A DNA stretch of 64,000 nucleotides from Lachnospiraceae bacterium (GCA_017624235.1 JAGANL010000015.1:1-64000); one strand, 5' to 3'; shown: positions 34,247-43,235, counted from the first letter of the stretch. Program-made: numbers and translations. The notes: generated from the letters alone by a model not told the origin.

Positions 34247-35301
34247 GATTTTCCAATCCTTTCCACACAATTCTCTATTCTACCTGCCCAGAGCCTCCCG
34301 ATCACCAGACCATCTATCGTAAGCAGTACCATGCCAATCCTTGCCGCTTCGTATAATGCCCCCTTCTCCTCCGGAAAGCCCGGCAGGAATATCCGAATAC
34401 CGGCCTCTGCAAACATAAACACAAACATATGCAGACAAAGCACGGGGATTGTATTCTGCCCGATCAGGATAAGACCATCTGATTCATGAAGCCTTCCATC
34501 CAGCCTTCGGCACACCGCCATGATTCCGGCAGATGCAAGCATTGCCGCCGCAAAGCCAAGCGCAAGACTGCTTCCCCAGTTACCGAGAGAAACATTCATC
34601 GCCCCGTTGCACAGCCTGATACCCGCTGCCGCACCAAAAACGAGCACCGCCACTGCCGGATGCTTTCCCAGCCATTCCGGTATGGCATAAGCCTTTAACT
34701 GCATGCCGCATGCCATCAGAAGCTCCATCATCAGCACATTTTCCAGACTCCACGGCAGAAGAAACGGCAGCATATAATGCAGGACTCCTCCCACTCCGGC
34801 GCATCCGACACATGCCCAAAGAACCGCTATGCGTTTCCCCTTCGTCCATCGGATCAGCAGTTCAAACAAAAGCTCCGTCAAAAAAAGCGCAGGCAGAAAC
34901 CACATCGGCGAGTTCCAGATTCCCATCAGCGCAGGCTGACCCTCATGCAGGTATTCCACCGGATACAGTCTGCTTCTGGCATAAAGGATGCCTCCCAGAG
35001 CACAGCCTGTCTTCTCCAGAGTCAGTGTTCCTGCCATTCCCTCTTTTGCGGCATAAAACAAAAGCAGGAAGAAGCTGTAGCCAAAATAGGGAACCAAAAG
35101 CCGCTTTGCTCTTTTCCTGACATAAGCAAAAAACCCTTCCTCTTCCCTGTGATGATGCAGATACCCGGCCAGCACAAAGAAAACAGGTACGTAAAAAAGC
35201 ACTGCGAAGTCACTGACATACGGAATTTTTACCCCGGCATGGCCCAGCAGCACGAACAGAACCGCAATGGCCTTTACTGCATCAATCCACTTTTCCCTCA
35301 T
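34243..35301 (-). CDS. Acyltransferase family 3 membrane protein
   Basis: A 352-aa membrane O-acyltransferase of the OafA/NodX/WecH type with about ten helices. WIDAVKAIAVLFVLLGHAG carries the conserved His21 and the opening Asp; VPVFFVLAGYL and a KRLLVPYF helix follow, in the usual order. It probably O-acetylates a sugar of the surface glycan. It is the first gene of the operon leading to the FdtB-like and GtrII genes, with a GGGAGG RBS. It is divergent from ugd. Two further paralogues lie at 39966-41009 and 41014-42285, so the locus has three such enzymes. Confidence 0.86.
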   Translation of the reverse strand: MREKWIDAVKAIAVLFVLLGHAGVKIPYVSDFAVLFYVPVFFVLAGYLHHHREEEGFFAYVRKRAKRLLVPYFGYSFFLLLFYAAKEGMAGTLTLEKTGCALGGILYARSRLYPVEYLHEGQPALMGIWNSPMWFLPALFLTELLFELLIRWTKGKRIAVLWACVGCAGVGGVLHYMLPFLLPWSLENVLMMELLMACGMQLKAYAIPEWLGKHPAVAVLVFGAAAGIRLCNGAMNVSLGNWGSSLALGFAAAMLASAGIMAVCRRLDGRLHESDGLILIGQNTIPVLCLHMFVFMFAEAGIRIFLPGFPEEKGALYEAARIGMVLLTIDGLVIGRLWAGRIENCVERIGKS

Positions 35302-35327
35302 ATCCGTCCTCCCGTTTTTCTTTCTCT

Positions 35328-35336
35328 ATCATAACA
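35328..35336 (-). promoter_or_regulatory. Weak extended -10 for the acyltransferase operon
   Basis: On the minus strand TGT precedes TATGAT (35328-35333) upstream of the start at 35301. No convincing -35 is seen 17 nt further upstream. It is placed back-to-back with the ugd promoter. Confidence 0.28.
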
Positions 35337-35364
35337 GGTATATCCGCGAAACGCACGAAAAAAA

Positions 35365-35393
35365 TTGAAAAAAGAGGTGATATATATTATACT
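35365..35393 (+). promoter_or_regulatory. Sigma-A promoter of ugd-VTC-DUF4956-CotH
   Basis: TTGAAA (35365-35370) and TATACT (35388-35393) are 17 nt apart on the plus strand, about 66 nt upstream of the ugd start. It is the only clear promoter for the four-gene plus-strand operon. Confidence 0.65.
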
Positions 35394-35458
35394 TTGGAAA
35401 GAAACTATTTACGAGTTGATTCGAATATCAGAAAAGAGAAAGAAAAGGGAATACGATT

Positions 35459-36769
35459 ATGAAGATAGCAGTAGCTGGAACTGGTTATGTCGGCTTAGTG
35501 GCAGGAGTCTGCTTTGCAGAAAAGGGGCATTATGTAACCTGCGTAGATGTGGATGAAGCGAAGGTAAAGCTCATGGAATCCGGTGTTTCTCCGATTTATG
35601 AGGCCGATCTGGAAGAACTGATGCAGAAAAACTATAAAGAGGGACGTCTGCACTATACAACGGATTATGCAGCCGCCTATCGGGATGCGGATGCCATCTT
35701 TATCGGTGTCGGTACACCGGAAATGCCGGACGGTTCGGCAAATCTGACTTATATTGCAACCGTGGCAAGACAGATTGCAGAATCCGTGGAAAAGGACTGC
35801 CTCGTCGTTGTAAAATCCACCGTTCCAATCGGTACAAACGACAAGGTGGAACAGTTTATCAAGGACTTCTTAATTCATGATGTCAAAATCGATGTAGCCT
35901 CCAATCCGGAATTTCTGGCACAGGGCAGTGCCGTACACGATACGCTTCATGCAGCCCGTATCATCATCGGTACGGAAAGCAAGGAGGCTGAGGACAAGCT
36001 TCGTGAAATCTATAAGCCCTTCGATCTGCCGATCGTTGCCGTAAACAGACGCTCCGCAGAAATGATCAAGTATGCTTCCAATGACTTCCTGGCGCTGAAA
36101 ATTTCCTACATGAACGATATCGCCAATCTCTGTGAGCTGGTAGGCGCTAATATTGAAGACGTGGCAGAGGGTATGTCCTACGATGCACGTATCGGCAAGA
36201 ACTTCCTAAAGGCCGGTATCGGCTACGGCGGCTCCTGCTTCCCGAAGGATACCAAGGCATTAAAATTTCTGGCCGCACAGCACGGCTATAAGCTGCGTAC
36301 CGTAGAGGCCGCAGTTGCTGTCAATTCCGAACAGAAAACAAAGCTCTTCCATAAGGCTGCTGACCGCTTAATTACCTTCCACGGTCTGAAAGTCGCCGTA
36401 CTCGGTCTGACCTTCAAGCCGGGTACTGACGATCTGCGTGAGGCGCCCTCTCTGGACAACGTAGAGCTGCTTTTGCAAAACGGCGCCGATATTATCGCAT
36501 ACGATCCGGTCGGTGTCCCGAACTTCCAGAAAAAATACCCGGAGGGCAAGTGCCTGAACGGAAGCATTTCCTATGTTTCCTCTCCAAAGGAAGCACTTGC
36601 AGGCGCAAATATCTGCTTCGTCTTTACCGAATGGGGTGAAATCAAAGCACTGACTCCGGAGGATTTCCTGGAAACGATGCGTACCCCTCTCGTATATGAC
36701 GGACGTAATCTCTACGACCTTTCTACTATGAAAAATGCAGGAGTGGAATATTACTCCATCGGTCGATAA
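35459..36769 (+). CDS. ugd: UDP-glucose 6-dehydrogenase
   Basis: Oxidises UDP-glucose to UDP-glucuronate with two NAD+, supplying an acidic sugar for capsule or cell-wall polymers. It has the Rossmann GTGYVGLVAGVCFA (7-20), VKSTVPIGT, SNPEFLAQGSAVHD and the catalytic Cys260 in GYGGSCFPKDTK. The C-terminal domain has GLTFKPGTDDLREAPS. Its length of 436 aa is typical. It starts a plus-strand operon with VTC, DUF4956 and CotH genes, an unusual partnership. An AAGGG RBS precedes the ATG. A UDP-ManNAc dehydrogenase is less likely, from the FLAQGSA pattern. Confidence 0.94.
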   Translation: MKIAVAGTGYVGLVAGVCFAEKGHYVTCVDVDEAKVKLMESGVSPIYEADLEELMQKNYKEGRLHYTTDYAAAYRDADAIFIGVGTPEMPDGSANLTYIATVARQIAESVEKDCLVVVKSTVPIGTNDKVEQFIKDFLIHDVKIDVASNPEFLAQGSAVHDTLHAARIIIGTESKEAEDKLREIYKPFDLPIVAVNRRSAEMIKYASNDFLALKISYMNDIANLCELVGANIEDVAEGMSYDARIGKNFLKAGIGYGGSCFPKDTKALKFLAAQHGYKLRTVEAAVAVNSEQKTKLFHKAADRLITFHGLKVAVLGLTFKPGTDDLREAPSLDNVELLLQNGADIIAYDPVGVPNFQKKYPEGKCLNGSISYVSSPKEALAGANICFVFTEWGEIKALTPEDFLETMRTPLVYDGRNLYDLSTMKNAGVEYYSIGR

Positions 36770-36793
36770 TAAACAGACAGGAGCTTCAACACT

Positions 36794-37489
36794 ATGGCAG
36801 GCTTTCGGCATGAAATGAAGTATTTGATCACATACTCTCAAAAGGACGAACTGATCCGGCGTTTCCTCGGACAGGGAATGATTCAGCCTGATCCTCATGC
36901 AACGGACGGCAGCTATTTTATCCGCAGCCTCTATTTTGATGATCATTCGGAAAGTGCCTATGAAGAGAAGCTGATGGGAATAGCAACACGCCGGAAATAC
37001 CGCATCCGTTTTTACGACGGAAATGACAGTCTGATCCGTCTGGAAAAGAAGGTCAAACAGGAAAATTATATCAACAAGGTATCTGCCCCTCTGACCAGAC
37101 AGGAGGCAGATGCCATCCTGAAAGGCGAGTACGAATTTCTCCTGCGGAGAAATGACCCGCTCTGCCATGAATTTTATGTGGAAAGTACCTCGAATCGGAT
37201 GCGGCCTGCTGTAATCGTGGATTATGACAGAGAGCCCTATGTATACGATGCCGGAACGGTACGGATTACCTTTGACGAGCATGTGCGTGCAGCCGTCGGC
37301 AGTCTCAATCCCTTTGAAGCCGGACTTCCCGCCATAGAAACACTGCCGGAGGGTCAGTTGATCATGGAAGTGAAATACACGGAATTTCTGCCGGAATTTG
37401 TCCGTCTGCTCCTCCCATCCGACCGTGCTGTCCACACACAGGCATCCAAATATGTCATGTGCCTGGAAATTTTGAAAACAATACATTAA
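36794..37489 (+). CDS. VTC-domain (polyphosphate polymerase-like) protein
   Basis: A 231-aa soluble protein with the VTC tunnel-fold pattern. RHEMKYLI at the N-terminus, IRSLYFDD, RRKYRIRFYDG, IRLEKKVKQ and the late EVKYTEFLPEF supply the ring of Lys and Arg residues that in yeast Vtc4 bind polyphosphate, and TSNRMRPAVIVDYDRE is also family-typical. Bacterial VTC proteins are often single-domain like this one. Its neighbour DUF4956 is a membrane protein and the next gene is a CotH kinase, an association seen in other Firmicutes. The polymer it handles is not proven. Confidence 0.87.
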   Translation: MAGFRHEMKYLITYSQKDELIRRFLGQGMIQPDPHATDGSYFIRSLYFDDHSESAYEEKLMGIATRRKYRIRFYDGNDSLIRLEKKVKQENYINKVSAPLTRQEADAILKGEYEFLLRRNDPLCHEFYVESTSNRMRPAVIVDYDREPYVYDAGTVRITFDEHVRAAVGSLNPFEAGLPAIETLPEGQLIMEVKYTEFLPEFVRLLLPSDRAVHTQASKYVMCLEILKTIH

Positions 37490-37501
37490 GGAGACTTTGA
37501 C

Positions 37502-38185
37502 ATGAATTTCAAAGATGCCATCAAAAAATCCGTTTTAAATTCCTTCGTCTACGGCCAGACCTTAAATGCCGAGACGATTTTTTCCATTGTGCTGAATATG
37601 TTTCTCTCCCTGTTCATTGGCATGCTGATTTTTTATATTTACAAAAAGTATTTTCAGGGAGCCGTATTCAGCCGTACCTTTGCCATGACCTTAGTCGGCA
37701 TGACCGTGCTAAGCTGTATGGTTACTCTGGCAATCAGTACCAACATCGTCATTTCCCTCGGTATGGTGGGCGCCCTTTCCATCGTTCGTTACCGTACCGC
37801 CGTAAAGGAGCCGCTTGATCTGCTCTATCTCTTCTGGGCGATTACCTCCGGCATCACACTGGGCGCAGGCATGTATATGCTGGCCGTAATCGGCGCATTG
37901 TTCATGCTCACGATCATCCGCCTGTTCGCTCTGCGTTTCCGTCAGAACGAATGCTATATGATGATTCTTCATACGGAAGGAGAAACCGATATGACAGCCA
38001 TACAGGAGTCCTTCGGAAAGCTCCGGTACTCCACCAAATCTCAGGTGCTTCGTAAAGAACAATCCGAAATTACCATCCAGTTTGCTGCCGAAGAGAAGGA
38101 GCTTTCTGTCACCGAAAAGGTACGCGCGCTTCCCTTTGTCAAGGATGTGACTCTGGTCAAATACAATGGAGAATACCATGGTTAA
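37502..38185 (+). CDS. DUF4956 membrane protein
   Basis: A 227-aa protein with three to four hydrophobic helices in residues 25-145 and a soluble C-terminal domain of about 80 residues. AISTNIVISLGMVGALSIVRYRTAVKEPLDLLYLFWAI is the highly conserved DUF4956 core. The family is regularly next to VTC and CotH genes, and in this window it lies 12 nt after the VTC gene with an AAGGAG RBS. It may be the membrane part of a polyphosphate- or phosphoryl-transfer complex; this is inference. It overlaps the CotH gene by 8 nt. Confidence 0.9.
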   Translation: MNFKDAIKKSVLNSFVYGQTLNAETIFSIVLNMFLSLFIGMLIFYIYKKYFQGAVFSRTFAMTLVGMTVLSCMVTLAISTNIVISLGMVGALSIVRYRTAVKEPLDLLYLFWAITSGITLGAGMYMLAVIGALFMLTIIRLFALRFRQNECYMMILHTEGETDMTAIQESFGKLRYSTKSQVLRKEQSEITIQFAAEEKELSVTEKVRALPFVKDVTLVKYNGEYHG

Positions 38186-39998
38186 AGAATTTACACGAAA
38201 GGCTGTGGTTCTTACACAGCTTCTGCTATGCCTGCTGCTTGTGGCAGGCATTGTTTTCTATCTGGAAAAATCCGATACCACCCCTTCTGATACGACAATC
38301 GGCAACAGGGATACCAACAACCTTTCAACCGGGGATCCGTTACCTGACAACGCTCTGACCCAAAATATTTCTTCGGCGGCTACCGCTTCCCCGGAGCATA
38401 TCCTCTCTGCCTTTTCTGTGCAGACCGGCCGTACGGACACATACGTAAACCGGATTCGCCTGTGGCAGGATCCGACAGACGAAGGTCTCTATCTTTTTCT
38501 GCCCTCCCATACGGATACGACAGGTATCTCGCTCTCCTTCGGCTCCCTTGCAAACGGCAGGATTGACGGAACGCTCTATCAGAATGGAGCTACCCTGTCT
38601 CTGGATACCGGGATCCATACGCTCTCGGATGCTTCGGAAACCGAAAGCTATTCCTTTCAGGTGTTAAAATCCTCCGGTGTTCAGACTCTCTATACCGGGA
38701 CAGCCTCCGGTTCCCTGGACTATCTGCTCTCCTCCAAGGAACATTTCGAAGCCGGAAATGCTATGATCATAGATGTATCCGGGAATACGGTTTATCAGGG
38801 CAAAATGGCGGAGCTTTCCGGTCACGGCAATTCCTCCTGGTTTTCCACCGAAAAGCGTTCCTTCCAGATCAAATTCCCGGAGCAGGTAGATCTGTTCCAT
38901 ATGGGTGCTGCGCGCAACTGGATTCTGGTATCCAATGCCTTTGACCCATCCCTTTTGCGGAACTATATCACCTATGATCTGGCAGACAAAATCGGCCTTG
39001 CCTATTCCCCTGAGGGGGTCTTCGTGGACTGGTACGCTGACGGTGAATATCAGGGAAATTATCTGCTTTGTGAAAAAATCGAAATCGGTAAAAACCGTGT
39101 TGCCATTTCCGATCTGGAAAGTGATACCGAATCGGTCAATGAAAGTGAAGAGCTTTCTCTGTTTGCACAAAAGAGCGTGGGAGAAGAAAATGCCAGAGGC
39201 AGCTACAAAGGCTTTGCCCTCAAAAATCCATCTGATATTTCAGGCGGCTATCTGCTCTCTCTGGAGTTAAATACCGAATACGAACCGCGTTATGCCAATG
39301 AATTGAGCGGTTTTGTCACCTACCGGAATCAGGCTGTCGTTCTAAAGCGCCCCGTCTGCGCTTCCATGGAGCAGGTCGCTTACATCCGCGATCTCTATCA
39401 GGCTGCCGAGGATGCTTTTATGGACGAGAGCGGTTTTAACCCGGAGACAGGCTTCTACTATACGCACTATATTGATGTAGGCAGCTTTGCACGCAAATAT
39501 ATTATGGAAGAGTTTACCAAGAACATGGACGCACAATATTCCAGCCAGTTTTTCTATAAGCCTGCAGACAGCGTCAGCAAACGTCTCTTTGCCGGTCCGG
39601 TCTGGGATTATGACCGCGCCTGGGGCTGCAGCGGCTCCCGTATCGGTGTGAATCTGGAGGACCCGGAAACCTTCTATGTGAATCAGTATACCTATGAGGG
39701 GACGCCCTGGTACGGCTTATACCAGCAGGAATCCTTCCGGGATTATGTCAAACGCACCTTCCGCCTTTCTGTCCTCCCGGCTCTGGCAGAGACGCTTTAT
39801 GAAAATATAGATGCCTGTGCAGCAGAGCTCGCCGATTCTGCCCTGATGAATGATTACCGCTGGCATGTGACCGAAGCCTCCTCTGAGGACGCAAAAAGAA
39901 AATCCTATCAGGAAGCCGTAGCCTCCATGAAGGATTTTGGTATCAGACGTATGGAATTTTTAAAGTCACAATGGCTTTCTTCTGACCTTTCCGAATAA
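38178..39998 (+). CDS. CotH-family protein kinase, membrane-anchored
   Basis: About 606 aa. An N-terminal membrane anchor (about 10-30) precedes a Thr/Ser-rich linker and a beta-rich region. The CotH kinase domain runs from about 185: HGNSSWFSTEKRSFQIKF, then NWILVSNAFDPSLLRNY, ADGEYQGNYLLCEKIEI and the metal-binding WDYDRAWG. CotH phosphorylates spore-coat proteins in Bacillus; anchored relatives act on other surface proteins. The start at 38178 is chosen because GGAG lies 6-7 nt upstream; an ATG at 38166 would place that RBS inside the protein. It overlaps the DUF4956 gene. Its 3' end overlaps the convergent acyltransferase gene by 33 nt. Confidence 0.87.
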   Translation: MVKEFTRKAVVLTQLLLCLLLVAGIVFYLEKSDTTPSDTTIGNRDTNNLSTGDPLPDNALTQNISSAATASPEHILSAFSVQTGRTDTYVNRIRLWQDPTDEGLYLFLPSHTDTTGISLSFGSLANGRIDGTLYQNGATLSLDTGIHTLSDASETESYSFQVLKSSGVQTLYTGTASGSLDYLLSSKEHFEAGNAMIIDVSGNTVYQGKMAELSGHGNSSWFSTEKRSFQIKFPEQVDLFHMGAARNWILVSNAFDPSLLRNYITYDLADKIGLAYSPEGVFVDWYADGEYQGNYLLCEKIEIGKNRVAISDLESDTESVNESEELSLFAQKSVGEENARGSYKGFALKNPSDISGGYLLSLELNTEYEPRYANELSGFVTYRNQAVVLKRPVCASMEQVAYIRDLYQAAEDAFMDESGFNPETGFYYTHYIDVGSFARKYIMEEFTKNMDAQYSSQFFYKPADSVSKRLFAGPVWDYDRAWGCSGSRIGVNLEDPETFYVNQYTYEGTPWYGLYQQESFRDYVKRTFRLSVLPALAETLYENIDACAAELADSALMNDYRWHVTEASSEDAKRKSYQEAVASMKDFGIRRMEFLKSQWLSSDLSE

Positions 39999-41009
39999 CA
40001 GCAGATCCGTTATCGCAAGCTGCTTGAGCACAAAGATAAAAAAGGCCGTCAATATGCTCATCAAAAAGAAGATTGCGATAACGACACCTGCACCCTGCAG
40101 GCTGTACAGGCTAAGCCCCGCATCCTGCATTCCCAGAATCCGCGCAAACCGAAAGTGCAGTACATATATTTCCAGAGTATACCTGCCCAGGAATGCCAAA
40201 AATCTTCTGACTCCTCCTGTCTTCAGAGCGCATACCGCACAGAAGCAGACGATTGTTCCGACTGCGGATGCAAAAAGCTGAATCAGCCACTCCGTTCTCG
40301 TATGTGCATATACCATATCATACCGTATCACCAGGAACAGAAAAAGCACCATCCCCAAGAGCCATGCTGCCCTTCCGGCCCATTTTCCGGCCGGCTGCTT
40401 TGCCGGAGTAAATTTTATTGCCGGAGTAAATTTTATTGCCGGAGCAATATTTATTGCTCTATAGATTCCTGCCAGAAATCCTCCAAAGAAAAACGGTGCA
40501 TAATTGACCATCAACGCCGGCCCCAGAAAAGTGATACCGGAAAGATAATACAAACAAAGTGCTCCCATCTCAAGCACGACCGCTATCCCAAAGCCAATCC
40601 AGCCAAGCTTCCATCCGTCCCGGACAAACAGCGCGATATCAAGCATCACACTAAGCAGAAACAGAGTCAGCAAAAACCACAACCCTGTATCCGGCTGCCA
40701 TAACACGCTGATCAGCTTCCGTGGAAAATCCGTCACATTCATCACAAAAATCCAACTGACAAACGGCACCAGACAGGAAACTGCCCGCTTTCCCACCTGT
40801 CTTTTCAGCTCGCCGGCTGTCATATTGATTTTTTTCCGCCCCATGATCAGACCGCTGACTGCCATAAAAAGGGGCATCTGTACCGCCTTGATGGCATCAT
40901 AGACATAACCGTCTGCCATATTGTTCCACACGATACAATGACCGATCATGACAAGCAAAATTGCAAAGCCCTTTACCGCATCCAGATTCTGATCCCTCTC
41001 CTGTCCCAT
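39966..41009 (-). CDS. Acyltransferase family 3 membrane protein with in-frame repeat
   Basis: About 347 aa with ten predicted helices. LDAVKGFAILLVMIGHCIVW carries the catalytic-type His24, and PLFMAVSGLIMGRKK follows, as in OafA/fucose-acetylase relatives. A loop between helices contains a threefold repeat (PAIKFT-type; 40402-40455). The ATG at 41009 follows the neighbour's stop by a few nt, so translation is coupled; a TTG at 41021 is an unlikely start. It probably acetylates a glycan sugar. The C-terminus lies in the 33-nt overlap with CotH on the other strand. Confidence 0.82.
   Translation of the reverse strand: MGQERDQNLDAVKGFAILLVMIGHCIVWNNMADGYVYDAIKAVQMPLFMAVSGLIMGRKKINMTAGELKRQVGKRAVSCLVPFVSWIFVMNVTDFPRKLISVLWQPDTGLWFLLTLFLLSVMLDIALFVRDGWKLGWIGFGIAVVLEMGALCLYYLSGITFLGPALMVNYAPFFFGGFLAGIYRAINIAPAIKFTPAIKFTPAKQPAGKWAGRAAWLLGMVLFLFLVIRYDMVYAHTRTEWLIQLFASAVGTIVCFCAVCALKTGGVRRFLAFLGRYTLEIYVLHFRFARILGMQDAGLSLYSLQGAGVVIAIFFLMSILTAFFIFVLKQLAITDLLLFGKVRRKPL
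40402..40455 (-). repeat. 18-bp tandem repeat in an acyltransferase gene
   Basis: Three 18-bp units occur: 40402-40419 and 40420-40437 are identical, and 40438-40455 carries three changes. They encode a six-residue IKFTPA-type unit in a cytoplasmic or external loop. Being a multiple of three, copy-number change would keep the frame. Confidence 0.85.
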
Positions 41010-41013
41010 ATTC

Positions 41014-42285
41014 TCAACCAAGCCTTTCCATCATTTTACGGGTCACTCCCTGCATCGGCCTATCTACGCACTTTTCCAGTATCCATGCCAAAAACAACGA
41101 GGTAAGAAAGGTCAGAAAATACGTCATGGCCGTCAGCACATGATAGCTGCATTTTCCGTACATGGACACGAAAAAAGCGGACGAAACCGTACAAAGCACC
41201 GGAAAATGCACCAAATAAAAGCTGTAGGAAAACCGGTTGAACTTTCGAAAAAGCTTTCGATCCAGCACTCTCTGCACCGGCTTTAAATGCCACACGGCAA
41301 ACAAAAGCCCCGGCAAAGCCACATTGTAATAAAACAATACCTTGGGCGGCAGCCATTCATACATGGTTCCTTCTGTCCTTCCAAGCGAAGGATAGGTGAG
41401 AAGGAACAGACTGCCGAGGAAACATATCCACATGCAAAGACCGTTCGCTGTTACCTTGTCCACAACCATAAGCAGACCGTTCCACAGCCTGTCCGCTGCG
41501 CCAACTCTGCTTCGCCTTCGACCCGCTGCATTTTGCACGGCTTCTGCATCCTCATATCTTCCGCTCCCATACACACAGAGCTCTGCTGCCGCTGCTGCAA
41601 GCAGCATACACAGGTAATCCGTCCGTACAAACAGGACAGACAGTATCAGAAAAGCAGCCATGCGGTACACAGGTTTTTTTCTCCTGCCTAAAAAGAGAAG
41701 CCCGGCAATCAGCGTACACCCCAGAAATTCATATTGAATGAACCAGAGCGGTCCATTATAGCGGTTTGTTCCAAACAGGAAACAGCCAAAAGTACCCTCG
41801 GAAAGAGCCTCCCATACCTTTGGCTGAAACTGATTATAGACGCCAAAAAACTCCTGACTGCCTGCCAGAGAGGCTGCTTTGTCATTCTGATAGCAGCCAA
41901 GCTCCATCAACATGCAGACCAGCAGATTGACTACGACGATTGGCATGACCAGTCGCACATATTTTTTCAGCGGAGTCAAAAGCAGTCCCTTCTCTGCCAG
42001 TCTTTGCTTCTGCCCGAAATCCGTTTTTCCCCTCTGCTGCCTCTCATAGCTCCACACCATCAGAAAGGCACTGACGGTCAGAAACAGTCTGGCTCCCACC
42101 TTACCTGCGTAAATGAGATTCAACGGAGTCGCTCCAATCCACCATTCCACTCCCATTTTGGTATGAAAATGAGCGGGGTCCAGCGTATAGACCCCGCAAT
42201 AATAAGCATTCAGAAAATGAATATTGAACACCAGGATGGCAGCAATCGCCTTCATCCCATCGATAAATCCCAGCCGTTCCTTCAT
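41014..42285 (-). CDS. Acyltransferase family 3 membrane protein
   Basis: A 423-aa acyltransferase-3 protein. RLGFIDGMKAIAAILVFNIHFLNAYY has the conserved His23 and the opening DGMKAI; ARLFLTVSAFLMVWSY and FNRFSYSFYLVHFPVL complete the family pattern. It is longer than its two paralogues because of an extra basic loop around residues 235-255. It lies between rfbD (31 nt upstream) and another acyltransferase gene, so the three form an operon. The acetylated sugar may be rhamnose, given rfbD, but this is a guess. Confidence 0.85.
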   Translation of the reverse strand: MKERLGFIDGMKAIAAILVFNIHFLNAYYCGVYTLDPAHFHTKMGVEWWIGATPLNLIYAGKVGARLFLTVSAFLMVWSYERQQRGKTDFGQKQRLAEKGLLLTPLKKYVRLVMPIVVVNLLVCMLMELGCYQNDKAASLAGSQEFFGVYNQFQPKVWEALSEGTFGCFLFGTNRYNGPLWFIQYEFLGCTLIAGLLFLGRRKKPVYRMAAFLILSVLFVRTDYLCMLLAAAAAELCVYGSGRYEDAEAVQNAAGRRRSRVGAADRLWNGLLMVVDKVTANGLCMWICFLGSLFLLTYPSLGRTEGTMYEWLPPKVLFYYNVALPGLLFAVWHLKPVQRVLDRKLFRKFNRFSYSFYLVHFPVLCTVSSAFFVSMYGKCSYHVLTAMTYFLTFLTSLFLAWILEKCVDRPMQGVTRKMMERLG

Positions 42286-42316
42286 ATTCTCTCACTCCAA
42301 CATGCGATACCCCTGT

Positions 42317-43162
42317 TTATGCCAGCGTCTTCATATACTCCACCAGCGCATCATGCCAGTCTGCAAACTGATAATCCGTTGTCAGGCGCAGCATGTAATT
42401 GTCCAAAATGGAATAAGCCGGACGCTTGGCCGGAGTCGGATATTCATCCGTCGTAATACGTTTTACCTTTGTGCTCTTTCCTGCCAGGCGGAACACTTCC
42501 TCTGCAAAATCAGCCCAGCTGCAGTCACCCTCACAGGTTCCATGGAACAGGCCATAATTCTCAGTCGGAAGCAGATATGCGATTGCTCTTGCCAGCTCCA
42601 TCGCACTGGTCGGTGTTCCGACCTGATCCATGACTACCGATACCGTATCATTCGTCTCTGCCAGCTTCAGCATCGTCTTTGCAAAATTGTTGCCATCCCC
42701 ATAAAGCCATGCCGTACGGATGATGAAATAATTCTGTGCAAAATCTCTGACAAAGTTTTCCCCAGCCAGCTTGCTCGCCCCATAAACGCTCTGCGGCCCT
42801 ACCGCATCAAATTCTGTATACGGTCTTGTACCATTTCCCGGGAAAACATAATCCGTCGATACCTGTACCAGCTTTGCACCGGTTTCCGTTGCTGCAATAC
42901 TCAGATTGCGCGGCCCGATCGCATTGATGCGGTAAGCACTGTCCACCTGAGATTCACACGCATTGACGTTGGTATGCGCCGCACAGTTTACAATCGCATA
43001 TGGCTTTACCTCTCTTACAAGCTTCATGACCGCATCGATATTCGTAATATCCAGCTCTGCCACATCCGTATTCACACACTCAACCTCGCTGCTCCCCGCA
43101 TACACCTGATTCAATGCCCTGCCAAGCTGTCCGTTGCATCCTGTAACAATAATTTTTTTCAT
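42317..43162 (-). CDS. rfbD: dTDP-4-dehydrorhamnose reductase
   Basis: Final step of dTDP-L-rhamnose synthesis: NAD(P)H-dependent reduction of dTDP-4-keto-L-rhamnose. The Rossmann VTGCNGQLGRALN is at 6-18; VQVSTDYVFPG, with YGASKLAGE carrying the Tyr/Lys pair, is intact, and EVFRLAGKSTKVKRITTDEYPTPAKRP is typical. The length of 281 aa is normal. The partner genes rfbA, rfbB and rfbC are not in the window, so rhamnose supply depends on a distant locus. It lies downstream of the 267-bp inverted-repeat element, with only a weak promoter candidate between them. Confidence 0.92.
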   Translation of the reverse strand: MKKIIVTGCNGQLGRALNQVYAGSSEVECVNTDVAELDITNIDAVMKLVREVKPYAIVNCAAHTNVNACESQVDSAYRINAIGPRNLSIAATETGAKLVQVSTDYVFPGNGTRPYTEFDAVGPQSVYGASKLAGENFVRDFAQNYFIIRTAWLYGDGNNFAKTMLKLAETNDTVSVVMDQVGTPTSAMELARAIAYLLPTENYGLFHGTCEGDCSWADFAEEVFRLAGKSTKVKRITTDEYPTPAKRPAYSILDNYMLRLTTDYQFADWHDALVEYMKTLA

Positions 43163-43229
43163 GACTCATTTCCTCCATTCTACCGTACTCTCACGGCATT
43201 CTATTTGCAAAATAATACACTGAAATTTA

Positions 43230-43235
43230 ATTATA
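43230..43235 (-). promoter_or_regulatory. Candidate -10 element of rfbD
   Basis: A perfect TATAAT on the minus strand lies about 68 nt upstream of rfbD, between the gene and the inverted-repeat element. The hexamer at -35 spacing (CAAATA) is poor. If used, it would start rfbD transcription downstream of the terminator in the inverted-repeat element. Confidence 0.3.

Noticed and set aside
36368-37486. Long open frame on the minus strand opposite ugd and the VTC gene
   Set aside because: It crosses two well-supported genes on the other strand and has no recognisable motif.
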